This document shows positions 1 through 7,338 of a stretch of DNA of 21,408 nucleotides, piece by piece. The position numbers and the translations under genes are program-made. The notes beneath the pieces are model-generated. The model saw nothing but the letters and a program-made list of their open reading frames with translations. It was not told the DNA's origin and did no database searches. Every line of letters starts with the position of its first letter. Position 1 is the first letter of the stretch. The stretch is from a virus: positions 1 through 21,408 of IMG/VR virus record IMGVR_UViG_3300025671_000644. The stretch is one strand, 5' to 3'.

Positions 1-211
1 ACTCGTCAACTATGCGCCTGACTTGAGTGATGCGTGAGATATTGGCCACATTGAACACCAAGCGCCCTGCCTCGCTTTCAAATTCTGTGAGTAGGGGAAT
101 GATGAGCGAATAAACGCGCGCCTGAGCTGCTGCGGCCTTGCGCCTCAGTAGGTCTTGCATACGAGCCGCAAAACTGCGCCTCTCGCGTCCATATTCGCTC
201 CTACTCTTCAT
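1..211 (-). CDS. Unknown protein, 5' part only (likely head-region gene)
   Basis: The gene starts at the ATG at 211-209 and runs off the left edge, so only about 70 residues are visible. The start shares an ATGA overlap with the stop of the Cys-rich gene upstream, which is good support for translation. The visible part begins MKSRSEYGRERRSFAARMQD and is rich in Arg and Ala. It looks helical, with no Cys, no signal peptide and no membrane segment. Its place after TerS, TerL and portal suggests a structural or head-assembly protein, but that rests on gene order only. I recognise no family. Confidence 0.7.
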   Translation of the reverse strand, partial: MKSRSEYGRERRSFAARMQDLLRRKAAAAQARVYSLIIPLLTEFESEAGRLVFNVANISRITQVRRIVDE

Positions 212-423
212 CTACCCTCCGGCTTTAGGATGTAATCACAATGAAAGCCCTTCGCCGTACTGCTCGTGTTCGGTGTGTCCATCAAGTTCCAAATTTGAAA
301 TGGTGGCTCATCAAAGTATTCTTCCATCTCTCCGCGCGGCTTAAGGAATCTCCAGCAATGCAGTTTATAAGGACATTCGCGACCGTCGCATACTTTTATA
401 TCATGATGCTTTTCTTCTTTCAT
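208..423 (-). CDS. Small Cys-rich phage protein
   Basis: This 71-residue protein has four cysteines: C12, C17 and C23 in the N-terminal CDGRECPYKLHCWRF segment, and C62 in a C-terminal FHCDYIL segment. The layout (CxxxxCPxxxxCxR, then a late Cys before an aromatic) resembles small phage proteins I have seen in Bacteroidota phage operons; they may bind zinc or another metal. That family link is from memory and the function is unknown. The start overlaps the amidase stop as ATGA, and its own stop overlaps the next start the same way. It is therefore translationally coupled on both sides, which makes it a real gene despite its size. Confidence 0.72.
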   Translation of the reverse strand: MKEEKHHDIKVCDGRECPYKLHCWRFLKPRGEMEEYFDEPPFQIWNLMDTPNTSSTAKGFHCDYILKPEGR

Positions 424-1004
424 TTAATCTTCTTTTCAATTTCGCGGATGGCTTCATAGTGCGCTTTGGCAACTTCCATTCTAAATTCGTCGGTCATCAT
501 CATCTCGAAATCCGCACCATTGAAGAAGCCGTTCTCGGTTAAGACGGCAGGACAGTTTGCGTTGCGCAGCACATAAATCCAACGCCCATCCTTGACACCT
601 CGATTGCGGAGCTTTGTGCGTCTGACTAGGTGCTTCTGAAATATCTCGGCAATCTCTTCGCCTTTTTCATTTGCAAAGGTCTCGACTCCGGTGAACTGGT
701 CATTGAACTGATTGCCCGGCCCTGCATTGCCGTGGATGCTGACAAATATCACATTGTCAAGCACATCGGTCAGGCCTTTGGTGTAGCCAGCTCTGAATTG
801 AACATCATCGGCATGATTCCGCGGCTGTGTAATGGTGACCGAATGGCGGATGCTGTGCGCTGTGAGTAGTTCAGACAATCGGCCTGCTACCTCTTGATTG
901 AACTCGTATTCAAGCAGTTGGCGGCCATCTTCGGTGATTGGTGAGCGCTTGCCGTGCGTCATTTCACCGTGACCTGGGTCTATTATGTAGTGGAATCTGC
1001 TCAT
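420..1004 (-). CDS. N-acetylmuramoyl-L-alanine amidase (Amidase_3 family)
   Basis: This is a zinc amidase that cuts the bond between N-acetylmuramic acid and the peptide stem of peptidoglycan, a probable endolysin. From the chosen start it has 194 residues. Visible motifs are DPGHG (zinc ligand H12), the acidic ligand in LEYEFN (about E34), SIHGN (H91), and TENGFF with catalytic E157, in the family order. There is no signal peptide, so it would need a holin or another route to the wall. The open frame extends up to 1133, but that extension lies over the preceding small gene and reads as low-complexity Arg/Leu. The ATG at 1004-1002 lies one base after that gene's stop and sits just before the first conserved strand, so I use it. 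Confidence 0.93.
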   Translation of the reverse strand: MSRFHYIIDPGHGEMTHGKRSPITEDGRQLLEYEFNQEVAGRLSELLTAHSIRHSVTITQPRNHADDVQFRAGYTKGLTDVLDNVIFVSIHGNAGPGNQFNDQFTGVETFANEKGEEIAEIFQKHLVRRTKLRNRGVKDGRWIYVLRNANCPAVLTENGFFNGADFEMMMTDEFRMEVAKAHYEAIREIEKKIK

Positions 1005-1005
1005 T

Positions 1006-1182
1006 TTAAAACGGGAATCTGTCAACAAGTATCTGCTTGATCGCCTGAGTGAGATCATTGCCGCTTTCATCAAACGCCTCCTCAATACCGTAGCGCTCGC
1101 AATCTTCAATAATTTCCAGAAGAGTTTCTGCATTTTTCGTCACTCTGTTTTGGTTTTCGTCAATATAGGTGTAGGTGTACAT
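1006..1182 (-). CDS. Small acidic hypothetical protein
   Basis: This is a 58-residue protein of unknown function, beginning MYTYTYIDENQNRVT and ending with an acidic helical half. A TTG start at 1191 would add three residues, but the ATG at 1182-1180 lies one base after the portal stop. The amidase start in turn lies one base after this gene's stop. The identical one-base spacing on both sides argues for an operon gene with the ATG start. No Cys, membrane segment or known motif is seen. The position between portal and amidase does not fix a role. Confidence 0.7.
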   Translation of the reverse strand: MYTYTYIDENQNRVTKNAETLLEIIEDCERYGIEEAFDESGNDLTQAIKQILVDRFPF

Positions 1183-1183
1183 T

Positions 1184-3043
1184 CTATTCAATTATTTCGT
1201 CATCAAGTCCCTCCTCTTGTGGTATCGCGTTCAGCTCCGCCATGGCTCCGGCCAAGTTATTCATGTACCGAACCTCGCGAGCTTTAGCCTCGGCTTTATC
1301 AAGTACGATTTGCTTTTGCACAGCGTAAGGGAAGAGATAAAAGTCTGGGCTCTCGGCCTCAATCTCCGTGAAGATTTGCTCAAATCCCTCGTAAAGCACC
1401 TTGTCAGGGTCATCATCCGCCCTGCTTGAAAGGATGATGGCAATCTCTTCGACTGACTTGCCTCTAAACGGAATGAACTTGCGCTTGGCAGATATCCTTC
1501 TCATCATCTCAGGCGTGTTGGCATATTGCTTTTCAAGTATGCGTCGCTCAATCTCGTCTTGAACCTCAAAAGAAGCGCCCGAGTCTTTTGCTGCTTGAAG
1601 CATCACAAGGAGGTCATTGATTGTCTCAAACTTGAAGTCATATGGAAACTTGTGGTCAACTGTCAGACCTTCACGCACTTCAAGGTACTCAGCAATGTGG
1701 CGAATGCCGGCTCGGTAAAGCTCTGAGACTTTGTGCGCAAATGGTGTGAGCTTGTCGTAGACCTTTTCCCATTCAATCATGACCTCGGTGGCTGTCCGCG
1801 CTCCAGCTGATGGGGCTGTGAATACTTCAGTCCCAAATACCGCGAGGCTGATGCGCTTGAGCAGAATCTCCAACTGCTCAGCCTGCCACTTGGGGAGCCA
1901 TTCGGGAAGTTCGACGTAGTGCGCGACATCTTCAAGCGGTATCCATTCGTCTTTTGATGCTGGCCACTTGACCAAGATGACATCCTGCGTAGTCTTATGA
2001 ATCTCGACCCCTGTGCCTTTGCAGCTCGGGCAAGGCTGACCGGCAATGTAGCCAGATTGACAATGACCGTACTCGTTTTCAAAGTCGCAAGGTGGCGCGT
2101 ACTGAATCTTTTGAAGGAATGTGTGCAAGGCCTTTGTCAGGTCGAACTCAGACTTGAGGTTGATGAGGTCATGGAAGACCTCGTGCGCTGGCTCAAGTGG
2201 GGAAGTGTAGATGGCTGGGTTTTCTTGGCTGAAGTAAGCACCGACCGGATGGACTGGTATCTCGGTGGTGCCGGGATTGTACACCGTTTGGAGGTAGTAT
2301 TTCTTTTCGTTCGAGAACTTTGAATCCACAACCATCCACTCCTGACCGGGTTGAAGTTCGATGCCGGCCATGCTGCTCATCTCTTTGAGTTCGATTGTGA
2401 AGCCTGCTGCGTACAAATAGAAATCTTCTCTTTCAATATGTTCAAGCTCTTCGCCCTCATAGCCCTCGATTCTTGCCACATCGTGCCGGTTCATGCGAAC
2501 CACTATCCATTGCAGATTCCCATCCTCGAAGTGGTGATTCAGCGTCTGCTCAGACAACACCATTACCGGATAGGTCTTCGTGCTGACTATCTCGCCTTGT
2601 GGGCCGCGCTCATCCTTGCGCTCGAAAAGAATGAAGCTGTTGGGATCCATGAACGTGAGGCTCATCAGAGTCGCGAACAGATAATCTTCGAGCGACTGAC
2701 CAGCGTGGAAATTCATCTCTTGCGCTTGAATCAGCTCAAGAGACTGCTCGTTGTCGTGCTTAACGGTCTTTTTTCGGTTGTCTGAGCGACGAACCCGACC
2801 GAAGAAATTCATGATTTGTTGGGAGGCATACTTGGTCATCGTGCGAGTCAGATGCACGCGTTGCGCCTTTTGCTCGTCGGTCTCGCGCATCTTGTAGTGA
2901 GTGATGAGTTCCTCCTGCTCCTTGCCTGAGACCAGCTTGTAGAGGAACTCAGACAGCTCAACTGTGTCGTTGTAGTGCGGATGGCGTAGGTCAAACTTGA
3001 CCGTGTCTTGAAGCGCCTGTATGCCTTGTTCGATTGTCACCAT
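1184..3043 (-). CDS. Phage portal protein
   Basis: The portal forms the ring at one capsid vertex through which DNA is packaged and ejected, and it docks the terminase. The call rests on the position directly after TerL, the 619-residue length, and the portal-like text: a long N-terminal helical part, the middle DLTKALHTFLQK stem-like segment, and the SLAVFGTEVFTAPSAGARTA region followed by long helices. Residues 319-341 hold four cysteines (C319, C328, C338, C341) in a CxxxxxxxxC...CPSCKGTG layout like a DnaJ-type zinc knuckle. I recall such knuckles in portals of some Bacteroidota phages, but they are not in classical portals. The start is the ATG at 3043, 31 bases after the TerL stop. Confidence 0.82.
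   Translation of the reverse strand: MVTIEQGIQALQDTVKFDLRHPHYNDTVELSEFLYKLVSGKEQEELITHYKMRETDEQKAQRVHLTRTMTKYASQQIMNFFGRVRRSDNRKKTVKHDNEQSLELIQAQEMNFHAGQSLEDYLFATLMSLTFMDPNSFILFERKDERGPQGEIVSTKTYPVMVLSEQTLNHHFEDGNLQWIVVRMNRHDVARIEGYEGEELEHIEREDFYLYAAGFTIELKEMSSMAGIELQPGQEWMVVDSKFSNEKKYYLQTVYNPGTTEIPVHPVGAYFSQENPAIYTSPLEPAHEVFHDLINLKSEFDLTKALHTFLQKIQYAPPCDFENEYGHCQSGYIAGQPCPSCKGTGVEIHKTTQDVILVKWPASKDEWIPLEDVAHYVELPEWLPKWQAEQLEILLKRISLAVFGTEVFTAPSAGARTATEVMIEWEKVYDKLTPFAHKVSELYRAGIRHIAEYLEVREGLTVDHKFPYDFKFETINDLLVMLQAAKDSGASFEVQDEIERRILEKQYANTPEMMRRISAKRKFIPFRGKSVEEIAIILSSRADDDPDKVLYEGFEQIFTEIEAESPDFYLFPYAVQKQIVLDKAEAKAREVRYMNNLAGAMAELNAIPQEEGLDDEIIE
2021..2089 (-). other. Zinc-knuckle-like insert in the portal
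   Basis: This stretch encodes the four-cysteine segment of the portal (C319 to C341), ending CPSCKGTG. The CxxCxGxG half matches the repeat of DnaJ zinc fingers. Metal binding is inferred from the cysteine spacing alone. Confidence 0.6.
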
Positions 3044-3060
3044 TATGGCTGTAATTTATA

Positions 3061-3091
3061 CAAAATTAGGGTATTTATATCATTTGTGCGA
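3061..3091 (-). promoter_or_regulatory. Weak candidate promoter for the portal operon
   Basis: On the minus strand TAATTTTG (3068-3061) matches TAnnTTTG. Exactly 20 bases upstream is TCG instead of TTG. It sits across the end of terL and the 31-base gap before portal. Just beside it is TAGGGTA, a half-site of the palindrome seen at 19089 and 20573. With one mismatch in the upstream box this is only suggestive. Confidence 0.25.
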
Positions 3092-4601
3092 TACTTCGCG
3101 GCTTAAATGATTGATTTATAGCGCCGACCAAGCAATCGACCTGGTCGTCATGCGCCCCATTTGGGAACACCGTACACTCAGAAATGAATCCATCAACCCA
3201 ACCACCAGACTCGGGCAACAGAACGCGGCCAGCCTCGATGATGGCGCTGACTGCGTTTACTCGCGTAATCTTGGAATCCTTCGGTGGCTTGTCTGCAATC
3301 ACGTTGAGGCCTGTTTCTTTTTTCAATGTTTGGATGACAGACAGCCCTGAGGCTTTTGGCTCGATGACTATCCGCGAGCGAGTCGTGTATCCGTTCTCGT
3401 TTGCGAACGAAATAATATAGGGTATAAGTTCCGGAAATTCTTTTCTGACAGCAGAGCATCGCAAGATGTAGAGCTTTTGCTGATGCATGGTGTAGGCGAT
3501 GATAGCAGTCGGGTCATTGTTTTGCTTTTCGGTGTATGCGGTATCGAGGTAGAAGTTCACGACAGGATTGGGAGGCAGTTGCTCGGGATGATATCGAGCG
3601 AACCAGTCCTTTTTGATGAGGCCGCCTTCCTCGGGGGCTGGCCGCTGTTGGTAAAGTGATGCCCAGACGCGCGAACCGACTGAGGCTTTGATTGCATTTA
3701 GTTTGTCAACCGGGTACTTGAAAGGCCAAAGCGCCTCACCAACTTGGCGAGGATCGTCAGCGTTGTCATCGTTTTCCTTGATGGCTGGAAATGTGACTAT
3801 CTCCCATCGGTCAGCCTCGGGGCTTTGCTCTTGGAGTTTCAGCAATCGGCCAGCAAGGTCATCCTCATTCCATCTCGTAAGTGTGATGAGAATGGAGCCA
3901 TCCTTCTCAAGTCGCGTGTAAAAGGTTGACGTGTACCACTCCCAATGTTTGGAGCGAATGGTCGGGCTGTTAGCCTCCTCTGCATTCTTTACCGGGTCAT
4001 CAATGATGGCGAAGTCTGCGCCCTTACCTGTGATTGGGCCACCGACGCCAGCGCTGACATAGTAACCTTTTCGGCCTACAATCTCAAAGATTGTCGAGTT
4101 CCTCAAGTAAGTTTGGGTCGTAACCACATTCTTTGAGTTAATTTGCGCCTCGGGATAAATGTCGCGGTAATCATCAGAGTCGACTATTCGCTGAACGTCT
4201 CGGTTCATGGAGCTAGCAAGGTCTGCGGAATATGAGCAGGCAATCACTCGTGCGTCTGGGTTTTGACCGAAAAGGTATGCAGGAAGATGTCGGCTGACTA
4301 ACTGAGACTTACCATGGCGCGGAGGCATGAACACCATCAGCCTCTTTATTTCTTTCCGCGCGAAGGCTTCCAGCTTGTCAATGAGTAGTTGATTGTGCCA
4401 GGAGAACTGATATTCCGGCATAGTTGACTCAACGAACCACTTGAGAGACCTACGCGCAAGTTCAATCTGTATTTGCCTTTCTGAGTAGTCCGTATAACTG
4501 CTCAAGCTCTTTTGTACTGAGTTTCGAGTAGTCGGTTTTACTTTGGCCGCTGAGCGGCTTGCCTTCCGCCCCCGTGAGCTCTTGGCGTTCGATGTAGCCA
4601 C
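3075..4601 (-). CDS. terL: Terminase large subunit (packaging ATPase and nuclease)
   Basis: This is the motor that translocates DNA into the prohead and the nuclease that cuts it. Residues counted from the ATG at 4601: Walker A in MPPRHGKSQ (about 92-100), Walker B FAIIDDP (197-203), and a coupling segment ILITLTRWNEDDLAGR (237 on). The RNase-H-like nuclease has acidic residues at D353 (FYLDTAY), E414 (IVIEPK) and D485/D486 (HDDQVD). The start is uncertain. The ATG at 4601 overlaps terS by 140 bases and gives a Ser/Arg/Lys-rich leader that looks like an out-of-frame reading of terS. A TTG at 4505-4503 keeps the conserved ERQIQIELARRSLKWF helix, while the ATG at 4421 would cut it. I favour a start near 4505; the function is not in doubt. 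Confidence 0.95.
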   Translation of the reverse strand: MATSNAKSSRGRKASRSAAKVKPTTRNSVQKSLSSYTDYSERQIQIELARRSLKWFVESTMPEYQFSWHNQLLIDKLEAFARKEIKRLMVFMPPRHGKSQLVSRHLPAYLFGQNPDARVIACSYSADLASSMNRDVQRIVDSDDYRDIYPEAQINSKNVVTTQTYLRNSTIFEIVGRKGYYVSAGVGGPITGKGADFAIIDDPVKNAEEANSPTIRSKHWEWYTSTFYTRLEKDGSILITLTRWNEDDLAGRLLKLQEQSPEADRWEIVTFPAIKENDDNADDPRQVGEALWPFKYPVDKLNAIKASVGSRVWASLYQQRPAPEEGGLIKKDWFARYHPEQLPPNPVVNFYLDTAYTEKQNNDPTAIIAYTMHQQKLYILRCSAVRKEFPELIPYIISFANENGYTTRSRIVIEPKASGLSVIQTLKKETGLNVIADKPPKDSKITRVNAVSAIIEAGRVLLPESGGWVDGFISECTVFPNGAHDDQVDCLVGAINQSFKPRSIAQMI

Positions 4602-4872
4602 GTTTTTTGCCTTTTGTCTTTAAGAAGAAAATTGTGGCGGTGGTGTTGCCTTCTTTTATCTGCCTGTGTAGTGCTGACTCTGCGAAGTCAAGTGTGAGGT
4701 TTTCTAAATCGTTAACAGATACCGCATAGTTTGGATCCTCATTCATCCATCTGTAATGAGCTGAGCGAGGAATGCCGCAAGCCTTGCACGCAGTAGTGAC
4801 CACGCCAAGGCTTTTCTCAAGGGCCTCAATCATCAGCTTTTTTTGCTGTACGGTTCTGTTTTGCTCGCTCAT
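4462..4872 (-). CDS. terS: Terminase small subunit
   Basis: This is the DNA-recognition subunit of the packaging complex and works with TerL, encoded directly downstream. It has 136 residues. The N-terminal 50 residues form a helix-turn-helix (LEKSLGVVTTACKACGIPRS followed by HYRWMNEDP) typical of terminase small subunits. A helical oligomerisation region (LENLTLDFAESALHRQI) follows, then FFLKTKGKKRGY, also typical of the family, and a C-terminal helix that would contact TerL. The start ATG overlaps the stop of the 54-residue gene upstream as ATGA. The 3' end overlaps the 5' end of terL by about 44 to 140 bases depending on the terL start. Confidence 0.9.
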   Translation of the reverse strand: MSEQNRTVQQKKLMIEALEKSLGVVTTACKACGIPRSAHYRWMNEDPNYAVSVNDLENLTLDFAESALHRQIKEGNTTATIFFLKTKGKKRGYIERQELTGAEGKPLSGQSKTDYSKLSTKELEQLYGLLRKANTD

Positions 4873-5033
4873 CGTCTTGTCCTTGTCCTTCGATTAGTTT
4901 TCTCAGCCTGGGCATAGCACACAGCCGCCCTTTGCGATGTGTTCGGGAACTCCGCAATCACTTTGTCATCGCTCATGCAGCGAGCTACAAACTCCTTCTT
5001 TGATTCGGTTGGTCGCTTTGTTGGTAGTGGCAT
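4869..5033 (-). CDS. 54-residue CMSD...AVC motif protein upstream of terS
   Basis: This short gene begins MPLPTKRPTESKKEFVARCM and continues SDDKVIAEFPNTSQRAAVCY before a basic tail. The pattern ESKxxFxxRCMSDxxVxxEFPxxxQRxAVC is one I recognise from phage genomes, where it occurs alone or at the front of head-maturation proteins; the recollection is from memory and no biochemical role is known to me. Its stop overlaps the terS start as ATGA and its ATG lies five bases after the sliding-clamp stop, so it sits properly in the operon. The two cysteines (C19, C39) are conserved in the motif and may bind a metal or pair. A link to packaging or head assembly is inferred from position. Confidence 0.8.
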   Translation of the reverse strand: MPLPTKRPTESKKEFVARCMSDDKVIAEFPNTSQRAAVCYAQAEKTNRRTRTRR

Positions 5034-5038
5034 GGCTG

Positions 5039-6154
5039 TCAGTTTAGTACTACTGGCATAATCAACACGAAATCTTGGCTGTCGGTTTCATGCTTGATAA
5101 TAGCCGCCTTGTTTGGGTCTGTCATAAGTAGTGTGATTGTCTCGGTTGCGTATGAATCAACTGCCGCCATCAGCATCTTCACGTTGAATCCGATGTTCAT
5201 CGCTGTCGGGAAGTTTTCTGAATGGACTTCAAAGGTCTCATATCCTTCGCTGTTCATGTCCAGGTCTTGCGCTCCTATTGTGATGCGGTTGGTTCCATCT
5301 ACTTTGTCAAGTGTCAGTTTGATTTGATTGGTCTGAGTGTTGGTGAAGTTAGAAATTCGCCTCAGGGCTCCGCTGAATCGCTCCCGGTCTATTTCGACAA
5401 TGCAAGTATGATTGGTTGGTACTACTTGTTTGTAGTTCGGGAAGATGGCATCTATTAGCTGGAGGTAGATGTATGTCGTGCCGTCTTCGATTTTCATAAA
5501 GTTCTCGTAAAATGACAGCTTTACATCTATTGCTTCGATGATTGAGGCTGCTGCATTTACTTCCTTCGCAGGTACCACTACACGCAACTCATCAGATACC
5601 TCGACATCATTAAAAGTCGTAGAGCTCAGCATGTGGGCATCTGTTGCTACGATTCTGATGGCTTTGTTCTCTGTCTCGAACAGTAGTCCTGTCATCGATG
5701 GCCTGAGTTCATCTTTCGAGACGGCAATGATGGTGCGCGCAATGTTGTCTTTTAGCTCAGAAGTATCCGCTTTGAACATCGTTGAGAACTTGCCCAATTT
5801 GACTGTGTCAGGATATTGGCCAGTTGGTTCGGTGGCTAACTTGTAGACGCCTTGGGCTGATTTGACCGTGATGTCTGTCTCTGATAGGTGCAACTCAAGC
5901 GGTTGGTTTGGGAGGCTCTTGATTGTCTCAAGGAAGGTTTTAGATGGCACAAGGCAACTGAATGAATCTTTGAAGTCGCAATCCACTTGGCTCATGATTG
6001 TCATCTTGAGATTGGAGCCTGTTACCTGGAGGGTGTCGTGCCTAAAGTCAAGATAAAAGTTCGACAGAGTCGGATGAATAGGGTTTGGCTGAATGGCCTT
6101 GGCGCATTTGGTGAGCGCCTTGAGTAGGTTTGTTTTTGTGATTGTGGCTTTCAT
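5039..6154 (-). CDS. dnaN: DNA polymerase III sliding clamp (beta subunit)
   Basis: The beta clamp is a ring that tethers polymerase and other enzymes to DNA. At 371 residues it has the usual length for a full three-domain bacterial clamp. Recognisable stretches are RPSMTGLLFE and IVATDAHMLS (end of domain 2, first strand), FPNYKQVVP in the domain 2-3 region, and the C-terminal FVLIMPVVLN, which matches the MPxxL end that lines the ligand-binding groove. A phage copy could recruit host Pol III or phage enzymes with clamp motifs; the methyltransferase fusion at 14379 ends in such a motif. It lies between ssb and the packaging genes. No clamp loader or polymerase gene is seen here. Confidence 0.93.
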   Translation of the reverse strand: MKATITKTNLLKALTKCAKAIQPNPIHPTLSNFYLDFRHDTLQVTGSNLKMTIMSQVDCDFKDSFSCLVPSKTFLETIKSLPNQPLELHLSETDITVKSAQGVYKLATEPTGQYPDTVKLGKFSTMFKADTSELKDNIARTIIAVSKDELRPSMTGLLFETENKAIRIVATDAHMLSSTTFNDVEVSDELRVVVPAKEVNAAASIIEAIDVKLSFYENFMKIEDGTTYIYLQLIDAIFPNYKQVVPTNHTCIVEIDRERFSGALRRISNFTNTQTNQIKLTLDKVDGTNRITIGAQDLDMNSEGYETFEVHSENFPTAMNIGFNVKMLMAAVDSYATETITLLMTDPNKAAIIKHETDSQDFVLIMPVVLN

Positions 6155-6173
6155 GTTTTTTTAATTTATAGTT

Positions 6174-6563
6174 TTAGAATGGCATATCTGAACCATCATC
6201 ATCCCCAGCCGGAAGCGCGGCCGGCTCTTGCGCAGTATGTCCCTCTCCGCTGACCTTGAGCGCTCGGATTTGGGAAGCAATTATCTCAGTCCGGTATTTC
6301 TTGACTCCTTCCACCTCATAAGAATCGTAGTGAATCTTTCCAGTCACCCACACGAGGTCTCCCGTGTTGAGCTTCTCGCACCGCTGGGCATTGTAGCCCC
6401 ATGCCTTGACATTGTGCCACTCGGTCTGTTCTTGCCATTCTCCTGACTTGTCTTTGTAGCTTTCAGAAGTGGCAAGACTGAAGGTTGCAAGTGTGTAGTT
6501 CTCGCCTGTCTTGATTTCGGGCTCTTTGCCGAGGCGGCCGATTAGTTGTGCTTGGTTGATCAT
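6174..6563 (-). CDS. ssb: Single-stranded DNA-binding protein
   Basis: This binds and protects single-stranded DNA in replication and recombination. It has 129 residues. The OB fold spans about residues 1-105, with the family signatures NQAQLIGRLGKEPE, LATFSLATSE, EWHNVKAWG and GDLVWVTGKI. A short linker follows, then the acidic tip DDDGSDMPF, which recruits partner proteins in bacterial SSBs. The gene lies 19 bases upstream of the clamp and 18 bases downstream of the dUTPase, in one operon. RecT and YqaJ exonuclease elsewhere in the window are expected partners. Confidence 0.96.
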   Translation of the reverse strand: MINQAQLIGRLGKEPEIKTGENYTLATFSLATSESYKDKSGEWQEQTEWHNVKAWGYNAQRCEKLNTGDLVWVTGKIHYDSYEVEGVKKYRTEIIASQIRALKVSGEGHTAQEPAALPAGDDDGSDMPF

Positions 6564-6581
6564 GGTTGTTGGATTTAATGA

Positions 6582-7034
6582 TTAGGAATCAAGGAAAGGG
6601 TCTTCGATATCGATTGGCTCATTTGTGGAGCCATAGCCACCATCTCCGCGGTTAGTCTCTGCAAGCTCTTCAACTTCTGCAAATTGAACGTCCAAAGTTT
6701 TGAGGAAGAGAATCTGAGCGCATCGGTCACCAATCTCATATCTTTTCGCATCAGTATTAAAAGTGCTGTCGTATTTGGCCAGTATCTCGCCTGTATAGCC
6801 CGGGTCAATCACTCCGACACAGTTGGCCATTCGGTGAATTGTGTTTGTTATGGATGAACGCGGAAAGACGAGGCCGACATGGCCGTTGGGTACCTCAATG
6901 TGAACACCTGTACCGATGACCATCATACCCTCTTGGTATTCTATCCAATGGGCATAAAGGTCAAACGCTGCATCTGTGTTGTGGGCCTTGCGCGGCATCT
7001 GAGCGCCTCTTTTTAGCTTTATGTTTACGAACAT
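6582..7034 (-). CDS. dut: dUTP diphosphatase (trimeric dUTPase)
   Basis: This hydrolyses dUTP to dUMP and pyrophosphate, keeping uracil out of phage DNA and supplying dTMP precursor. It has 150 residues with all five motifs in order: AAFDLYA (22-28), PRSSI (58-62), NCVGVIDPGYTGEI with catalytic D77 (71-84), GDRCAQILF (102-110) and RGDGGYGSTN (129-138). The last motif is the mobile C-terminal arm, which places this in the homotrimeric class; a 12-residue acidic tail follows it. It is the first gene after the intrinsic terminator at 7053-7079. I see no TAnnTTTG promoter in the gap, so it probably depends on read-through. Confidence 0.96.
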   Translation of the reverse strand: MFVNIKLKRGAQMPRKAHNTDAAFDLYAHWIEYQEGMMVIGTGVHIEVPNGHVGLVFPRSSITNTIHRMANCVGVIDPGYTGEILAKYDSTFNTDAKRYEIGDRCAQILFLKTLDVQFAEVEELAETNRGDGGYGSTNEPIDIEDPFLDS

Positions 7035-7052
7035 GGCTGATGGTTTAGATGT

Positions 7053-7079
7053 AAAAAGTGGGGGCTCTCAATAGCCCCC
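7053..7079 (-). terminator. Intrinsic terminator ending the HNH-helicase cassette
   Basis: The arms GGGGGCT (7060-7066) and AGCCCCC (7073-7079) pair perfectly over 7 bp with a 6-base loop. On the minus strand the stem is followed by AC and five T (7057-7053). On the plus strand there is no T run, so it acts leftward. It lies after the small membrane-protein gene and before dut. Confidence 0.8.
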
Positions 7080-7134
7080 TCCAGATTCTCATTCAAACAC
7101 AAAAACATGAAAAAAAATTAAGAAAAAATGAAAG

Positions 7135-7338
7135 CTATCTTCGTGGCTTGATGACGCCAAGGTCTTCGAGCCGATTAAGGAACTCAATGATGATTGCAAG
7201 GAAGTAAAGCAGATTGCCAAGCACTCGCCAGATATTGAACCCTCGCTTCTCCCGAGGCACTCCCGGCTTGGGAGGTACTCGGAAGTCATCGAGGATTTGA
7301 GCGAGCTCTGGTGTGGTTTTATTGTTCAGATTTGCCAT
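7135..7338 (-). CDS. Small single-helix membrane protein
   Basis: This is a 67-residue protein of unknown function. The N-terminal half is polar (MANLNNKTTPELAQILDDF) followed by a Pro-rich turn (RVPPKPGVPREKRG). Residues of about 45-58 (VLGNLLYFLAIIIEFL) form one clear membrane segment, and the end is basic (KPRR). The open frame reaches back to 7422, but the ATG at 7338-7336 gives a 20-base overlap with the gene upstream instead of about 100 bases, so I use it. It is the last gene before the terminator at 7053-7079. The single helix would fit a small holin, a membrane anchor or a toxin-like effector; nothing here decides between them. Confidence 0.65.
   Translation of the reverse strand: MANLNNKTTPELAQILDDFRVPPKPGVPREKRGFNIWRVLGNLLYFLAIIIEFLNRLEDLGVIKPRR

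Noticed and set aside
2351-2785. Plus-strand ORF of 144 codons across the portal gene
   Set aside because: It is a shadow of the portal frame; no motif, no promoter, and the minus-strand reading is clearly the coding one.
7089-7289. Minus-strand ORF of 66 codons with a Phe-rich end
   Set aside because: It is out of frame with the 67-residue membrane-protein gene over most of its length, and that gene has the better start, overlap and membrane segment.
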